This document shows positions 32,205-46,000 of a stretch of 64,000 nucleotides of DNA, piece by piece. The first letter of the stretch is position 1, and each line of letters begins with the position of its first letter. Location: positions 879,501 through 943,500 of the forward strand of contig JAIGNY010000143.1 in the NCBI GenBank assembly GCA_020152595.1, read 5' to 3'. Source of the stretch: Chiridota heheva. Lineage: Eukaryota > Echinodermata > Holothuroidea > Apodida > Chiridotidae. The translations under genes and the position numbers were made by a program. Under the pieces are notes generated by a model that searched no databases, had not been told where the DNA came from, and worked only from the letters and a program-made list of their open reading frames with translations.

Positions 32205-34110
32205 TACAGGTCACTGCCCCATTTTCTGGTCAGGCATTAGAGCAATGGAATAAGGATCTTGAAGTCAGTGGTTGTTGGACTTACGCAATCAAACGATTAT
32301 TTAGATCGGGCATAGCCACTTCGCCCTCCTTGTCCAAAGTTCCAAAATGCTGGACAAATGAGCTTCCCAACCACTCATCCGTCAGTCAGTACAGAAATAC
32401 AAACACCACCACCTTGTTGGCAACACACCAATCAGACAAGCATATCACGCCAACTTACTTAAAGATACGATCTTCAAACACTGTGGGAGGAAACCGATTC
32501 ACGAACAACACACCTCTCATGAACATCTTTTTGTCTGTTTTAATCCCAGAAGCAGCCAGGATTGACATACTCACTGGAGCACAGAAGGGGGCTGACTTGT
32601 ACGAGCGCTTTAAACAAGAACGCCTTTCTCCAAGAAGGAAAGGAAAGTAGTGTATGGGATAGAATGACAAAAGCCAACTCAAAATATTCATCACACGGGT
32701 GCCGAAAACAACTCTTAAGATTGCGGACAAAGTGATAAGGTTAAAGGAAGAAAGGAATCTCTTATCAACGTTTTTATCATTCAAAGTAGCAGGTCAGAAC
32801 TTAGTCTAAGAAAAGCAGTTGGACACTACGAGCTTTCGGTTGTTCCTTGCTCTCTGGTTGTTATTGATTGTGCATTGCTAATACCAAGAGACAAATCGGA
32901 ATTAATGATGACGGAGCTAAAGACACAGATGAAAGAGTACAAACCTGATGAAAATGCCCAAACATTACCATTGAAAAAGGTAGCAATAATTGATGCCATG
33001 CCCGAGGTGCAAGCATTAAAAATTGAACCAGGCATGAAGGTATTTGATGACTCGATCTAACACATTTGTCTCTAGGATAGAGATAAAGATTAAACATTAC
33101 CCAGAAGGAAGAGTAGTGTTTGATATATATGATTTTGAAGATTCACTTAAGTGCAAAAAACGATTAAAGAGAACAACTAAAACACCAACTGAATATGACA
33201 TCCACAAGGATGTGGCAATAAACCATGTGTGTATGAAAGATATATTATCTGCTAGCAAAAACAAGTCATCCCTGACACATCATTTCGGAAAAGCATTAAT
33301 TAAGAAATACAATGGTAGTCAACAGAAGGTTGTCGTGGTTAAGGGAATTGTTGTGCTTCTCTTATTGATTGACTTAGTAACAAACGAAAGAGCAGGAGCA
33401 TTTACTATAGTAAAGTTTATCAACAATACCACTAACTTAAATGTCTTAGACATTGTCAGTGCCATTGGCAAAGCAAAATGCCAACGTCTGAATGGTATAC
33501 ACAAATTGTCTGGTGCTGAAATTACTTGGTATCGGGAAGAAAAGGTGGATAAAGACATTTCATGGATTACCTGGCAACGACCATGCAATGCGATTTTTTA
33601 CCGAACTTGGGACCAGTGCAATACAAAACGATCTTGTAGATGATAACTTGCCCGGAAAATTGAAGTTTGTGGAAAAGTTCCTATGCTCCCTATATATGAA
33701 GGTGCGAGTGATATCCTAGATACTAGTAGGGAACTCTTCAGGTCAAAGAAGCATGAAGGAGAATAGTAGCCACCTACTAGGGCTGCACTACTGCCCCATA
33801 TTCGAAGGGTTAATTACATATGTGCCAGTGACAAGTCATACATATCAATGCAGACAGACCTTCCGTGAAGAGATAATCTTGGATGGGACAGAATCGATGG
33901 ATTATTCCAGACAACAATATCTTTGAATCTTCCGACACCCAAAGCAGTCAAGGAGCTGGTAAAATGTAACTGACAATAAAAATGTACAAAAAACAGTTGT
34001 TCTTGCAAGAATAATAGTCTGGTGTGCACTCCTTTGTGCAAGTGCATCGACTGTGAAAACTGTGGGGGACTAAAGCATACTAGATGAAATAGGTGTACAG
34101 TATGTGACCT
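32205..34110 (+). pseudogene. Frame-broken gene of a CXC (Tesmin/TSO1-like) domain family
   Basis: Collinear fragments in shifting frames: 32330-32650 (ending GADLYERFKQER), 32700-32810 (TLKIADKVIRLKEERNL), 32820-33060 (LLIPRDKSELM), 33040-33643 (RVVFDIYDFEDSLK, HVCMKDILSASKNKSSLT) and 33492-33719 (GIHKLSGAEIT, then AIQNDLVDDN). After them come PPTRAALLPHIRRVNYI (about 33775), LGWDRIDGLFQTT (about 33875) and a Cys-rich CXC-like run near 33983-34064 (CSCKNNSLVCTPLCKC). This order recalls a large, poorly characterised family of transposon-associated invertebrate proteins, with a GxHxxxGxDxTS-like motif and a C-terminal CXC domain that binds DNA. Here the Asp is Glu. Stops and frameshifts every few hundred bases make it non-functional. 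Family placement is from remembered architecture, not a search. Confidence 0.65.
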
Positions 34111-34293
34111 ACAAGATACGGAAGATATGGCGTAGACACTAGTTTATGGTAAGTAACAACATGCATATCTATAATAAGTATATATGTAGTGTGGCTGAAA
34201 TGAATATAATAATTAACACTATTAAAAAGTGTCGTTGTTGAAAACATAGAATTTGGGTCTAAACTGATGGTCATATCTGCTCTTGACAAGATA

Positions 34294-34490
34294 CAAAATG
34301 GCGGCAATCTTGAAATTCAATATAGCCGCCATTTATGTTTGACGGCAATATTTCTAATAGCTTGGTTGGTATTGAAAACATAGGGTTAGCCACCAAAATC
34401 ATGCATATAGCTGCTAAAATTTAAAAAAAAATGGTAATTTTTCTATGAAAAATGGCGGCCATTTTGAAATTCAAGATGGCCGCCATGACG
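34294..34490. repeat. Palindromic GGCGGCCAT-type repeat, two copies
   Basis: 'aaaatggcggc...cttgaaattca...agccgccatt' at 34295-34334 and 'aaaatggcggcc' to 'atggccgccat' at 34448-34486 are near-palindromes about 155 bp apart, each centred on 'tgaaattca'. Words of this type are common in repeats of marine invertebrates. Confidence 0.6.
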
Positions 34491-36365
34491 ATGTGAAAGT
34501 GAATGCTTTTTTTTGACAGCATTTTATTTTTTCAGTGCATTGTTTTACTTATTGATAAGTGATCAGAGAGAGTTGTGTGATTACAGAGAGCATTGATATA
34601 GCTCTTCTTGGGGAAGTTAATTCATATCAAAATTGGTTACAAATAATATTATAGTTTTTAAACGTTTTTTCTAATCTCATTGGTAATTTATAACCTTAAA
34701 ATGGAAATGTTGCTTAAAACGCTTAATCAGTATATATGAACAAGGTTGAAATACAATTTTCTATGATTAATTCAGGGCTACGCCCTCGTGCATCGCTTGC
34801 ATTTACCCCCGTTCTATCATTACCCTGGATTAACCATAGAAAATTATAGTTTAAGTTTTAAGTTCCTAAATTAGTTTTTAGGCCTCATCATTCTAAAAAT
34901 TAATGCAAGTTTGTGAAAATTTAAGAAAATGTTATAAAATCAGATATATTTTATGGATGTTTTTAATCTAAAATGAACACAACTGTTTTTCTTGTAGGAT
35001 TTGCGTGGTTTTATGAATGGTGTATTGAAACTTCTGTTAAATGTATTCAGTTGTTTTTGTTCTTGATGTTTTCCCCCATTTAACTGTTTATTGTTAATAG
35101 TGATTTGGGCTGCTTAAGCTTTGACAAATCGCTTTATTGATCTGCTCTTTATATAGTACTTTATATGGAAATATAGTGCACAATTTACCGTAAGTTGCAG
35201 ATAGTTTCAATTTATATTTGTTCAAGATCGCCATCTATTTGTACCTAAATAGCAAAATTTATGTGTTTTGTCTTCAATTTATTTTTGCGACAAAGTTCAA
35301 AGAAAGCTTTTCAAAGGGTAAATGAAGCAGGTTTTGAAGAAATCAGCCCACTCCACTCCTTGGTTATTTTTAGTTTGTTGTATTAGAATCACTTACCTAA
35401 AAATCCATTCCTTCTCAAAACTGTTTCATTTAAAATGGAAATTAGCCTTCTAACTTATCTCTCGAGATTTCGTTGAAGTGTTGTTATTGTGTGCTTGTAT
35501 CTGAATGTCAATATCAAAGAGGCTTATCATTAGGGCGGCGTCTACACAAATTCTGATCAACACATAACTAACATTTCGAAAAAGGAAAACAAACAACACA
35601 CTATATGCAGTCACTACAATTATTCTAAAACGAACGAAATACAGGTGGGGTAAATTGTAGTTTATAATCTTGCTAATTTATTTCAAATTTGTATTAATTA
35701 ATAACACATTTAAATTAAAAACACTCTTCTTTAATCAAGTTTAAACTACGAGAAAACATACCAGTCTTATGTACAAAAAAGTAAACAAAGATTGAAATTT
35801 TCTTTAGTTCTTGGCGACGAAGACTGAAAAACCATCATTTTTGTTTATCATCCCATGGTGCCTTCATACATAATTAGGCAGGTTACAAAACTGATCTTAC
35901 AAATTGTTTCATCAAGTTAAAGGCTAACAGTAAAGTCATCAAAACAGTTACGACTACATGGAATTGTTGATAGCGGAAATAGAGGCAGCTGTGTATATGT
36001 TGTATTTCATTTATAAACAAGCAGAAATGTTTCACTCGTGCAATAAGTTATCACTGTAAATTGAACAGCTTCAATGGATAAAAATTGACCTTCAAAATTG
36101 GTTTAAATGATCAGTTAAAACCACCAAAGGCTGCAAATTATACTTGCAAAAAACATCCTGACCACTATTCTTGTACAATGAATTTGATGTAGTTGATGGT
36201 ATGAGTTGGGGTTTTCGAGATGACGAAAAAATACTCATTACACATATTACAGGGATGATGATTTTATAATATTACTGGCTTTTTCGTTGTTTTCACTAAA
36301 CTTGTTGGGATTTCATATATTACAGGAAGAAAGAAAACAACATGTATGCAAACAAAAAATTCCCA
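34491..36365. other. AT-rich non-coding, nothing recognised
   Basis: No supportable gene or repeat unit. Confidence 0.45.
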
Positions 36366-36370
36366 AAATT

Positions 36371-36580
36371 TTGCATTACTCCAATAATAAACAGAACCCC
36401 CTATTTGTTATTTTCCCTGATCTTTCCCTGCCATTGGTGGATCTACAGGGGACGAGGAAAGGGGAAGAAGGGGGGGGGGGGTTCTAGAGCCTAGACCCTC
36501 TCCGAAGAAGTTTCAATATTTTTCATTACTGCAATTATAACCAGAACCGCCTCCTTGTGATTTTCTAGATCCGCCCTGTA
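36371..36580. repeat. Local duplication with inverted GGATCTA ends and G11 tract
   Basis: A ~55-bp block ('gcattact', 'aacagaacc', 'cct', 'ttgttatttt') at 36371-36430 recurs, diverged, at 36522-36577. 'ggtggatctacaggggac' at 36436 and 'tttctagatccgccctg' at 36562 are inverted relatives. An 11-G run lies at 36471-36481. It is probably a decayed MITE. Confidence 0.4.
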
Positions 36581-37084
36581 CTGTGTATTTGCTTTTATGC
36601 ATGGTGTTTCTTTAGGTTTTTTTTCAAATTATGCTTTACTTTAAAGGAATGCATACTGCTACCCAATAAGCTTTTAGTAAAAGATTTTAACATGTTATAA
36701 TAGACCTGGAGCATCTATTATTTTGAATAATTTTGAGTTCTCTTATATCCTGTTTTCCCGTAACTGCCTTATCAAAACTGCAACAGTTAATGGAATGAAT
36801 TGTAATTTTAAAATTGTTATTTGTGTATATCTGCTGTTGTATATTTGCTGAAGTGTTGCAAATGTTGATAAATGAATAGAAATAATGCTAATATCTTCTG
36901 TACCTGTCTACCTGTGATGGTGTAAACCAGTTTGAAATTCATTTAGTGAAGTGGATAGGCCTACACTTGCATATGCTTTGACGCTAGCAAATTATCGGAT
37001 ACTACTGTACTAAAGGCACATTCATCAGCAAAAAAATGCAATGAAAGTGTTATTCCTTTACAAAGATTTTAACACCTCTGGTAA

Positions 37085-40000
37085 GTTTGTTACTTATTCC
37101 TTATTCGGTTACTTATTCAGGTGTGTAGTTGGTTGCTTATCCCATATTCCTTTTTCGCTTCCTTATTCGGTTCTTTATTTAAAGTCAATTGATTTCTTGA
37201 TTACTTATTTGGTTCCTTATTCAAAGTAGGTTAATTTCTTGTTACTTACTCGGTTACTTATTCAAAGTTGAATGAATAACCGCATAAGGACCCGTTACTT
37301 ACTCACTTGGGTAATTTTTTGTTAGTTATTCGATTCCTTATTCGGCTATTTATTCAAAGTCGAACAAAGAACCGAATAAAGAACCGTTACTTATTCGGTT
37401 GCTTATTCAAAGTCGAATAAGGAATCGTTACTTATTCGGTTACTTATTCAAAGTCGAATAAGGAGCCAAATAAGGAATCGTACTAATTCGATTATTCATT
37501 TAGTTAATTAATTTCTTGTTACTTATTCGGTTCCTTATTGGCTACTTATTCAAGGTCGAATTATGTACCAAATAAGGAACACTTACTTATTTGGTTCCTT
37601 ATTCAAAGTCCAATAAGGAACCGAATTAGCAACCGTTACTTATTCGGTTACTTATTCAAAGTCGAATAAGTAAGCGAATTAGAAACCGTTACATTCAGTT
37701 ATCTTTTCAAAGTTGAATAAGGAACCGAATAAGGACCGTTGCTTATTCGGTTACTTATTCAAAGTCGATTAAGGAACCCTTAATTATACGGTTACTTATT
37801 TAAAGTTGGTTAATTTCTTGTTGCTTATTCGGTTACTTATTCAAAGTCAAATAGGGAACCGAATAAGAAACCGTTACTTATTCGCTTGCTTATTCAAAGT
37901 CGAATAAGGTACCGTTACTTATTCGGTTACTTATTCAAAGTCGAATAAAGAACCAATTGTGAAACCGTACTTATTTTGTTACTTATTCAGTTGGTTAATT
38001 TCTTGTTACTTATTCGGTTTCTTATCGGCTACTTATTCAAAGTCGAATAAGGAACCAAATAAGAAACAGTTACTTATTTAATTACTTATTCAAAGTCGAA
38101 TAAGGAACCGAATTAGAAAGCGTTACTTATTTGGCTACCTATTGAAAGTCGAATAAGTAACCAAATTAGGTACCGTTACATTCGGTTACCTGTTCAAAGT
38201 TGAATAAGGAACCGTTGCTTATTCGGTTACATATTCAAAGTCGAATAAGGAACCGTTAAGTATTCGGGTACATATTCAAAGTTGGTTAATTTCTTGTTGC
38301 TCATTCGGTTACTTATTCAAAGTCAAATAGGGAACCGAATAAGGAACCGTTACTTGTTCGATTCCTTATTCAAAGATGGTTAATTTCTTGTTACTTAATC
38401 GGTTTCTTTTTCAAAGTCAGTTAATTTCTTGTTACTTATTCGGCTACTTATTCAAAATCGAATAAGGTGCCGAATAAGGAACCGTCAATTAATCGGTTAA
38501 TTATTCAGTCGGTTGATTTCTTCTTAGTTATTCAGTTCATTATTCGACTATCTATTCAAAGTCGAATAAGGAACCGTTACTTATTCGGTTACTTATTCAC
38601 TTGGTTAATTTCTTGTTACTTATTCGATTCCTTATCGGCTACTAATGCAAAGTCGAATAAGAACCAAACAAGGAGCCGTTACTTATTTGGTTAATTATTC
38701 AAAGTCCAAGAAAAAACCGAATTAGGAACCGTTACTTAATCGATTACCTATTCAAAGTCGAATAAGTAACCGAATTAGGAACCTTTACATTCGGTTATTT
38801 CTTCAAGGTTGAATAAGGAGTCAAATAAGGACCGTTGCTTATTCGGTTACTTATTCAAAGTTGGTTAATTTCTTGTTGCTAATTCACTTACAGTTACTTA
38901 TTTAAAATGAAATAGAGAAGCGAATAAAGAACCGTTTCTTATTCGATTGCTTATTTAAAGTCAAATAAGGAAGCGTTACTTATTCGCTTACTTATCTAAA
39001 TTCGAATAAGGAACCGAATATAAAACAATATTTATTCGGTTACTTATTCGGTTGGTTAATTTCTTGTTACTTATTCGGTTCCTTATCGGCTACTTATTCA
39101 AAGTCGAATAAGGAACCAAATAAGGAACAGTTACTTATTCGGTTACCTGTTTAAAGTCGAATAAGTAACCAAATAAGGAACCGTTAAATTTGGTTATCTG
39201 TTCAAAGTTGAATAGGGAACCGAATAACGAGGCGTGTCTTATTCGGCTGCTTATTTAAAGTCGAACAAGGAACCGTTACTTATTCGGTTACTTATTCAAA
39301 GTCGAAAAAGGAACCGAATATGGAACCGTACTTATTCGTTTACTTATTCAGTTAGTTAATATCTTGTTACTTATTCGGTTCATTATCGGCTACTTATTCA
39401 AAGTCGAATAAGGAACCAAATAAGGAACAGTTACTTATTCGGTTACTTATTCAAAGTCGAATGAGTAACCAAATAAGGAACCGTTACATTTGGTTATCTG
39501 TTCAAAGTTGAATAAGGAACTGAATAAGGAACCGTTGCTTATTTGGTTACTTATTCAAAGACGAAAAAGGAACCGTTACTTATTCGGTTACTTATTCAAA
39601 ATTGGTTAATTTCTTGCTGCTTATTCGGTAACTTATGCAAAGTCAAATAGGGAACCAAATAAGGAACCGTTACTTATTTGCTTTCTTATTCAAAGTCGAA
39701 CAAGGAACCGTCACTTATTCGGTTACTTATTCAAAGTCGAATAAGGAACCAAATAAGGAACAGTTAGTTATTCGGTTACTTATTCAAAGTCCAATACGGA
39801 ACCGAATTAGGAACCGTTACTTATTTGGTTACCTATTCAAAGTCGAATAAGTAGCCGAATTGGGAACCGTTATATTCGGTTATCTGTTCAAAGTTGAATA
39901 AGGAACCGTTGATTATTCGCTTACTTATCTAAAGTCGAATAAGGAATGTTACTTATCCGCTTACTTATTCAAAGTCAAATAGAAAACCGATTAAGGAACA

Positions 40001-43000
40001 GTTACTTATTCGGTTACTAATTTAGTTGGTTTATTTCTTGTTACTTATTTGGTTCCTTATCGGCTACTTATTCAAAGTCAAATAAGGATCCAATTAGGGA
40101 ACAGTTACTTATTCGGTTACTTATTCAAAGTCCAAGAGGGAACTAAATTAAAAAGCCGTTACTTATTCGGTTACCTATTTAAAGTCGAATAAATAGCCGA
40201 ATTAGGAACAGTTACATTTGATTACCTGTTCAAAGTTGAAAAAGCAGCCGAATAAGGAAATGTTACTTATTCGGTCACTTATTCAAAGTTAAATAAGGAA
40301 CCGTTACGTATTCGGCTACTTATTCAAAGTTGAATGAAGAACCGAATAAGAAACCCTTACTTATTCGGTTGCTTATTCAAAGTCGAATAAGGAACCAAAT
40401 AAGGAACCGTAATTATTCGATTACTTATTCAGTTGATTAATTTCTTGTTACTTTTTCGGTTTCTTATCGGCTACTTATTCAAAGTCGAATAAGGAACCAA
40501 ATAAGGAACACTTATTTTTTCGGTTAATATTCAAAGTCTAATAAGGAGCCGAATTAGCAACCGTTACTTATTCGGTTACCTATTTAAAGTCGAATAAGTA
40601 ACCGAATTAGGAACCTTTACATTCGGTTATTTGTTTAAAGTTGAATAAGGAACCGTATAAGGACTGTTGCTTCTTAAATTACTTATTCAAAGTTGATTAA
40701 GAAACCGTTACTTATTTGGTTACTTATTCAAAGTTGGTTAATTTCTTGTTGCTGATTCGGTTACTTATTTAAAATAAAATAGGGAACCGAATAACAAACC
40801 GTTTTCTTATTCGGTTGCTTATTTAAAGTTAAATAAGGAACCGTTACTTATTCAGCTACTTATTCAAAGTCGAATATGGAACCGAATATGGAACAGAATT
40901 TATACGGTTACTTATTTAGATGGTTAATTTCTTGTTACTTATTCGGCTCTCTATCGGCTACTTATTCAAAGTCGAATAAGAAACCAAATAAGGAACAGTT
41001 ACGTATTCGGTTACTTATTCAAAGTCGAATAAGAAACCGCTACATTTGGTTATCTGTTCAAAGTTGAATAAGGAACCGAATAAGGAACCATTGCTAATTC
41101 GGTTACTCATTCAAAGTTGGTTATTTTCTTGTTGCTTATTCGGCTACTTATGCAAAGCCAAATAAGGAACCGAATAAGGAACCGTTACTTATTCGCTTTC
41201 TCATTAAAAGTCGAACAAGGAACCGTTACTTATTCGGTTACTTATTCAAAGTCGTATAAGGAACCGTACTTATTCGGTTACATATTTAGTTGGTTAATTT
41301 CTTGTTACTTATTCGGATCCTTATCGGCTACTTATTCAAAGTCGGATAAGGAACCAAATAAGGAACAGTTACTTATTCGGTTACTTATTCAAAGTCGAAT
41401 AAGGAACCGAATTAAAAACCGTTACTTATTCGCTTACCTATTCAAATTCGAATAAGTAGCCGAATTAGGAACCGTTACATTCGCTTACCCGATCAAAGTT
41501 GAATAAAGAATCGAATAAGGAACCGTTGCTTATTCGGTTACTTATTCAAAGTTGAATAAGACACCGTTACTTATTTGGTTACTCATTCAAAGTTGGTTAA
41601 TTTCTTGCTGCTTATTTGGTTACTTGTTCAAAGTCTCATAATTTCGTGTTACTTATTCGGCTACCCATTCAAAATCGAATAAGGTGCCGAATAAGGAAAC
41701 ATTACTTATTAGGTTATTTATTCACAAAGTCGGTTGATTTCTTGTTACTTATTCAGCTACTTATTCAACGTCGAATAAGGTACTAGATTAGAAACCGTTA
41801 CATTCGGTTATCTGTTCAAAGTTGAATAAGGAAGCGAATAAGGAACCGTTGCTTATTCAGTCAGTCAGTTACTTATTCAAAGTCGATTAAGGAACCGTTA
41901 CTTCTTTCATTACTTATTCAAAGTTGGTTAATTTCTCGTTGCTGATTCCTTACTTATTCGAAGTCAAATAGGAAACCAAATTAGGAACCGTTACTTATTC
42001 GGTTACCTGTTTAAAGTTGAATAAGGAACCGAATAAAGAACCGTTGCTTATTCAGTTACTTATCTAAAGTCGAATAAAAAACCGTTATTTATTCGGTTAC
42101 CTAATCAAGTTGGTTAATTTCTTGTTGCTTATTCGGTTACTTATTCAAAGTCAAATACTGAACCGAGGAAGGAACTGTTACTTATTCGGTTGCTTATTCA
42201 AAGTCGAATAAGGAGCCGTTACTTATTTGCTTACTTATTCAAAGTCGAATAAGGAAGCAAATAAGGAACCGTACTTATTCGGTTACTTATGCAGTTGGTT
42301 GATTTCGTGTTACTTATTCGGTTCCTTATCGGCTACTTATTCAAAGTTAAATAGTGAGCCAAATAAGGAATAGTTACTTATTCGGTTACTTATTCAAAGT
42401 CGAATAGAGACCGAAATAGGAATCGTTACATTCGATTACCTATTCAAAGTCGAATAAGTAACCGAATTAGGAACCGTTACTTATTCGGTTACTTATTTAA
42501 AGTCGAATAAGGAACCGTAACTTATTTGGTTGGTTATTTAAGGTTGAATAAGGAAGCGTAACTTATCCAATTACTTATTCAAAGTCGAATAAGGAACCGT
42601 TACTTATTCAGTTACTTATTAAAAATTGGTTAATTTCTTGTTGCTTATTCAATTACTTATGCATAGTCAAATAGAAAACCGAATAAGGAACCGTTACTTA
42701 TTTGCTTTCTTATTCAAAGTCAAATAAGGAAGCGTTACTTATTCGGCTACTTATTCAAAGTCGAATAAGGAACCGTAGTTATTTACTTACATATTCAGTT
42801 GGTTAATTTGTTGTTACTTATTTGGATCCTTATCGGCTACTTATTTAAAGTCGAATAAGAAGCCAAATAAGGAACAGAGACTTATACGGTCACTTATTCA
42901 AAGTCGAATAAGGAGCTGAATTAGAAACCGTTACTTATTCAATTACCTATTCAAAGTCGAATAAGTAACCAAATAAGGAACCGTTACATTTGGTTATTTC

Positions 43001-46000
43001 TTCAAAGTTGAATAAGGAACCGAATAAGAAACCGTTGCTTATTCGGTTACTTATGCAAAGTCAAATAGGGAACCGATTAAGGTACCGTTACCTATTCAAA
43101 TCCCTATTCAGAGTTGGTTAATTTCTTGTTTTTTATTCGGCTCCCTACTCAAAGTCTGTTAGTTTCGTGCTACTTATTCGGCTACTTATTCAAAATCGAA
43201 CAAGGTGCCGAATAAGGAACCATTACTTTCGGTTAATTTCTTGTTACTTATTTGGCTATTTATTCAACGTCGAATAGGGTACCAAAATAGGAACCGTTAC
43301 ATTCGGTTATCTGTTCAAAGTTGAATAAGGAACCGAATAAGGAACCGTTGCTTGTTAGGTTACTTATTCAAAATCGAATAAGGAACCGTTACTTATTCGG
43401 CTACTTATTCAAAGTTGGTTAATTTCTTGTTGCTTATTTGGTTACTTATGCAAAGTCAAATAGGAACCGAATAACGAACCATTACTTATTCGCTTTCTTA
43501 TTCAAAGTCGAATAAGAAACCGTTACTTATTTGCTTACATTGTCAGTTGGTTAATTTGTTGTTACTTATTTAGATCCTTATCGGCTACTTATTCAAAGTC
43601 GAAGAAGGAACCAAATAAGGAACACTTACTTATTCGGTTACTTATTTAAAGTCGAATAAAGAGCCAATTGAGGAATCGTTGCTTATTCGGTTACTTATTT
43701 AAAGACAAATAGGGAACCGACTAAGGCACCGTTACTTACTCAGTTCCTTATTCAAAGTTGGTTAATTTCTTGTTACTTATTCGGTTCCTTATTCAAAGTC
43801 TCTTAATTTCGTGTTACTTATTCGGCTACTTATTCAAAATCGAAAAAGGTGCCGAATAAGAAGTCATTACTTATTGGGTTAATTGTTCACAAAGTCGGTT
43901 AATTTCATGCTACTTATTCCCTTACTTATTTAAAGTCGAATAAGTAACTGAATTAGGAATCTTTATATTCGGTTATCTGTTCAAAATCAAATAACGAACC
44001 GTACTTATTCAGTTACTAATTCAGTTAGTTAATTTCTTTTTACTACGGTTCCTTATCGGCTACTTATTTAAAGTCGAAAAAGGAACCAAATAAGGAACAG
44101 TTATTTTTTTCGGTTCCTTATTCAAAGTCAAAGAAGGAACCGAATTAAAAACCGTTACTTATTTGATTACTTATTTAAAGTCGAATAAGTAACCGAAGTA
44201 GGAAGCGTTACATTCGGTTACCTGTTCAAAGTTGCATAAGGAACCGAATAAGGAACCGTTGTTTATTTGGTTGCTTATTCAAAATCGAATAAGGAACCGA
44301 ATAAGGAACCGTACTTATTCGGTTACTTATTCAGTTGGTTAATTTCTTGTTACTTATTCGGTTCATTATCGGCTACTTAATCAAAGTCGAATAAGGAACC
44401 AAATAAGGAACACTTACTTATTCGGCTACTTATTCAAAGTCAAAGAATTAACCGATGTAGGAACCGTTACTTATTCGGTTACCTGTAAAAAATTGAATAA
44501 GGAACCGATTGAGAAACCGTTACATTCGGCTATCTTTTCAAGGTTGAATAAAGAACCGTTGCTTATTCGGTTACTTATTCAAAGTCGAAGAAGTTACCGT
44601 TAATTATTCGGTTACTTATTTAAACTTGGTTAATTTCTTGTTGCTTATTCGGTTACTTATTCAAAGTCAACTAGAGAACCGAATAAGGAACCGTTACTTA
44701 ATAATTAACCGAATAATTGCCGGATCCTTATTCCGCACCTTATTCGATTTTGAATAAGTAGCCGAATAAGTAACACGAAAATAACTGACATTAAAACAGG
44801 AACCGATTAAATAACAAGAAATTAACAATCTTTGAATAAGGAATCGAACAAGTAACGGTTCCTTATTCGGTTCCCTATTTGACTTTGAATAAGTAGCCGA
44901 ATAAACAACAAGAAATTAACCAACTTTGGATATGTAACCGAATACGTAACGGTTCCTTTAGACTTTGAATAAGTCATCGGCTGCTTATTCAAAGTCGAAT
45001 AAGGAACCGTTATTTATTTGGTTACTCATTCAAAGTTGGTTAATTTCAAAGTCGAATAAGGAAGTAAAATAAAAACCGTTACTTATTTGGTTACTTATTT
45101 AAAGTCGAATAAGTAACCGAATTAGGAACACTTACTTATTCAGCTACTTATTCAAAGTCAAAGAATTAACCGATGTAGGAACCGTTACTTATTTAGTTAC
45201 CTGTTCAAATTTGAATAAGGAACCGTTGCTTATTCGGTAACTTATTCAAAGTCGAAGACGTTACCGTTAATTATTCGATTACTTACTCAAACTTGGTTAA
45301 TTTCTTGTTGCTCATTCGGTTACTTATATAAAGTCAACTAGGGAACCGAATAAGGAACCGTTACTTAAGAATTAGGCGAATAATTGCTGGATCCTTATTC
45401 CACACCTTATTCGATTTTGAATAAGTAGCCGAATAAGTAACACGAAAATAACTGACTTTAAAACAGGAACCGATTAAGTAACAAGAAATTAACCATCTTT
45501 GAATAAGGAATCGAATAAGTAAAGGTTCCTTATTTGGTTCCCTATTTGACTTTGAATAAGTAGCCGAATAAACAACAAGAAATTAACCAACTCTGGATAT
45601 GTAAGCGAATACGTAAGGGTTCCTTTTCGACTTTGAATAAGTCATCGGCTGCTTATTCAAAGTCGAATAAGGAACCGTTATTTATTTGGTTACTCATTCA
45701 AAGTTGGTTAATTTCAAAGTCAAATAGGGAACGGAATAAGGAACCGTTACTTATTCGTTTACTTATTCAAAATCGAATAACGAGCAGTACTTATTCGGTT
45801 ACTAATTCAGTTGGTTAATTTCTTTTTACTTATTCGGTTCCTTATCGGCTACTTATTTAAAGTCGAATAAGGAACCAAATAAGGAACACTTACTTATTCG
45901 GTTACTTATTCAAAGTCAAAGAAGTAACCGAAGTAGGAACCGTTACTTATTTAGTTACCTGTTCAAATTTGAATAAGGAACCGTTGCTTATTCGGTGACT

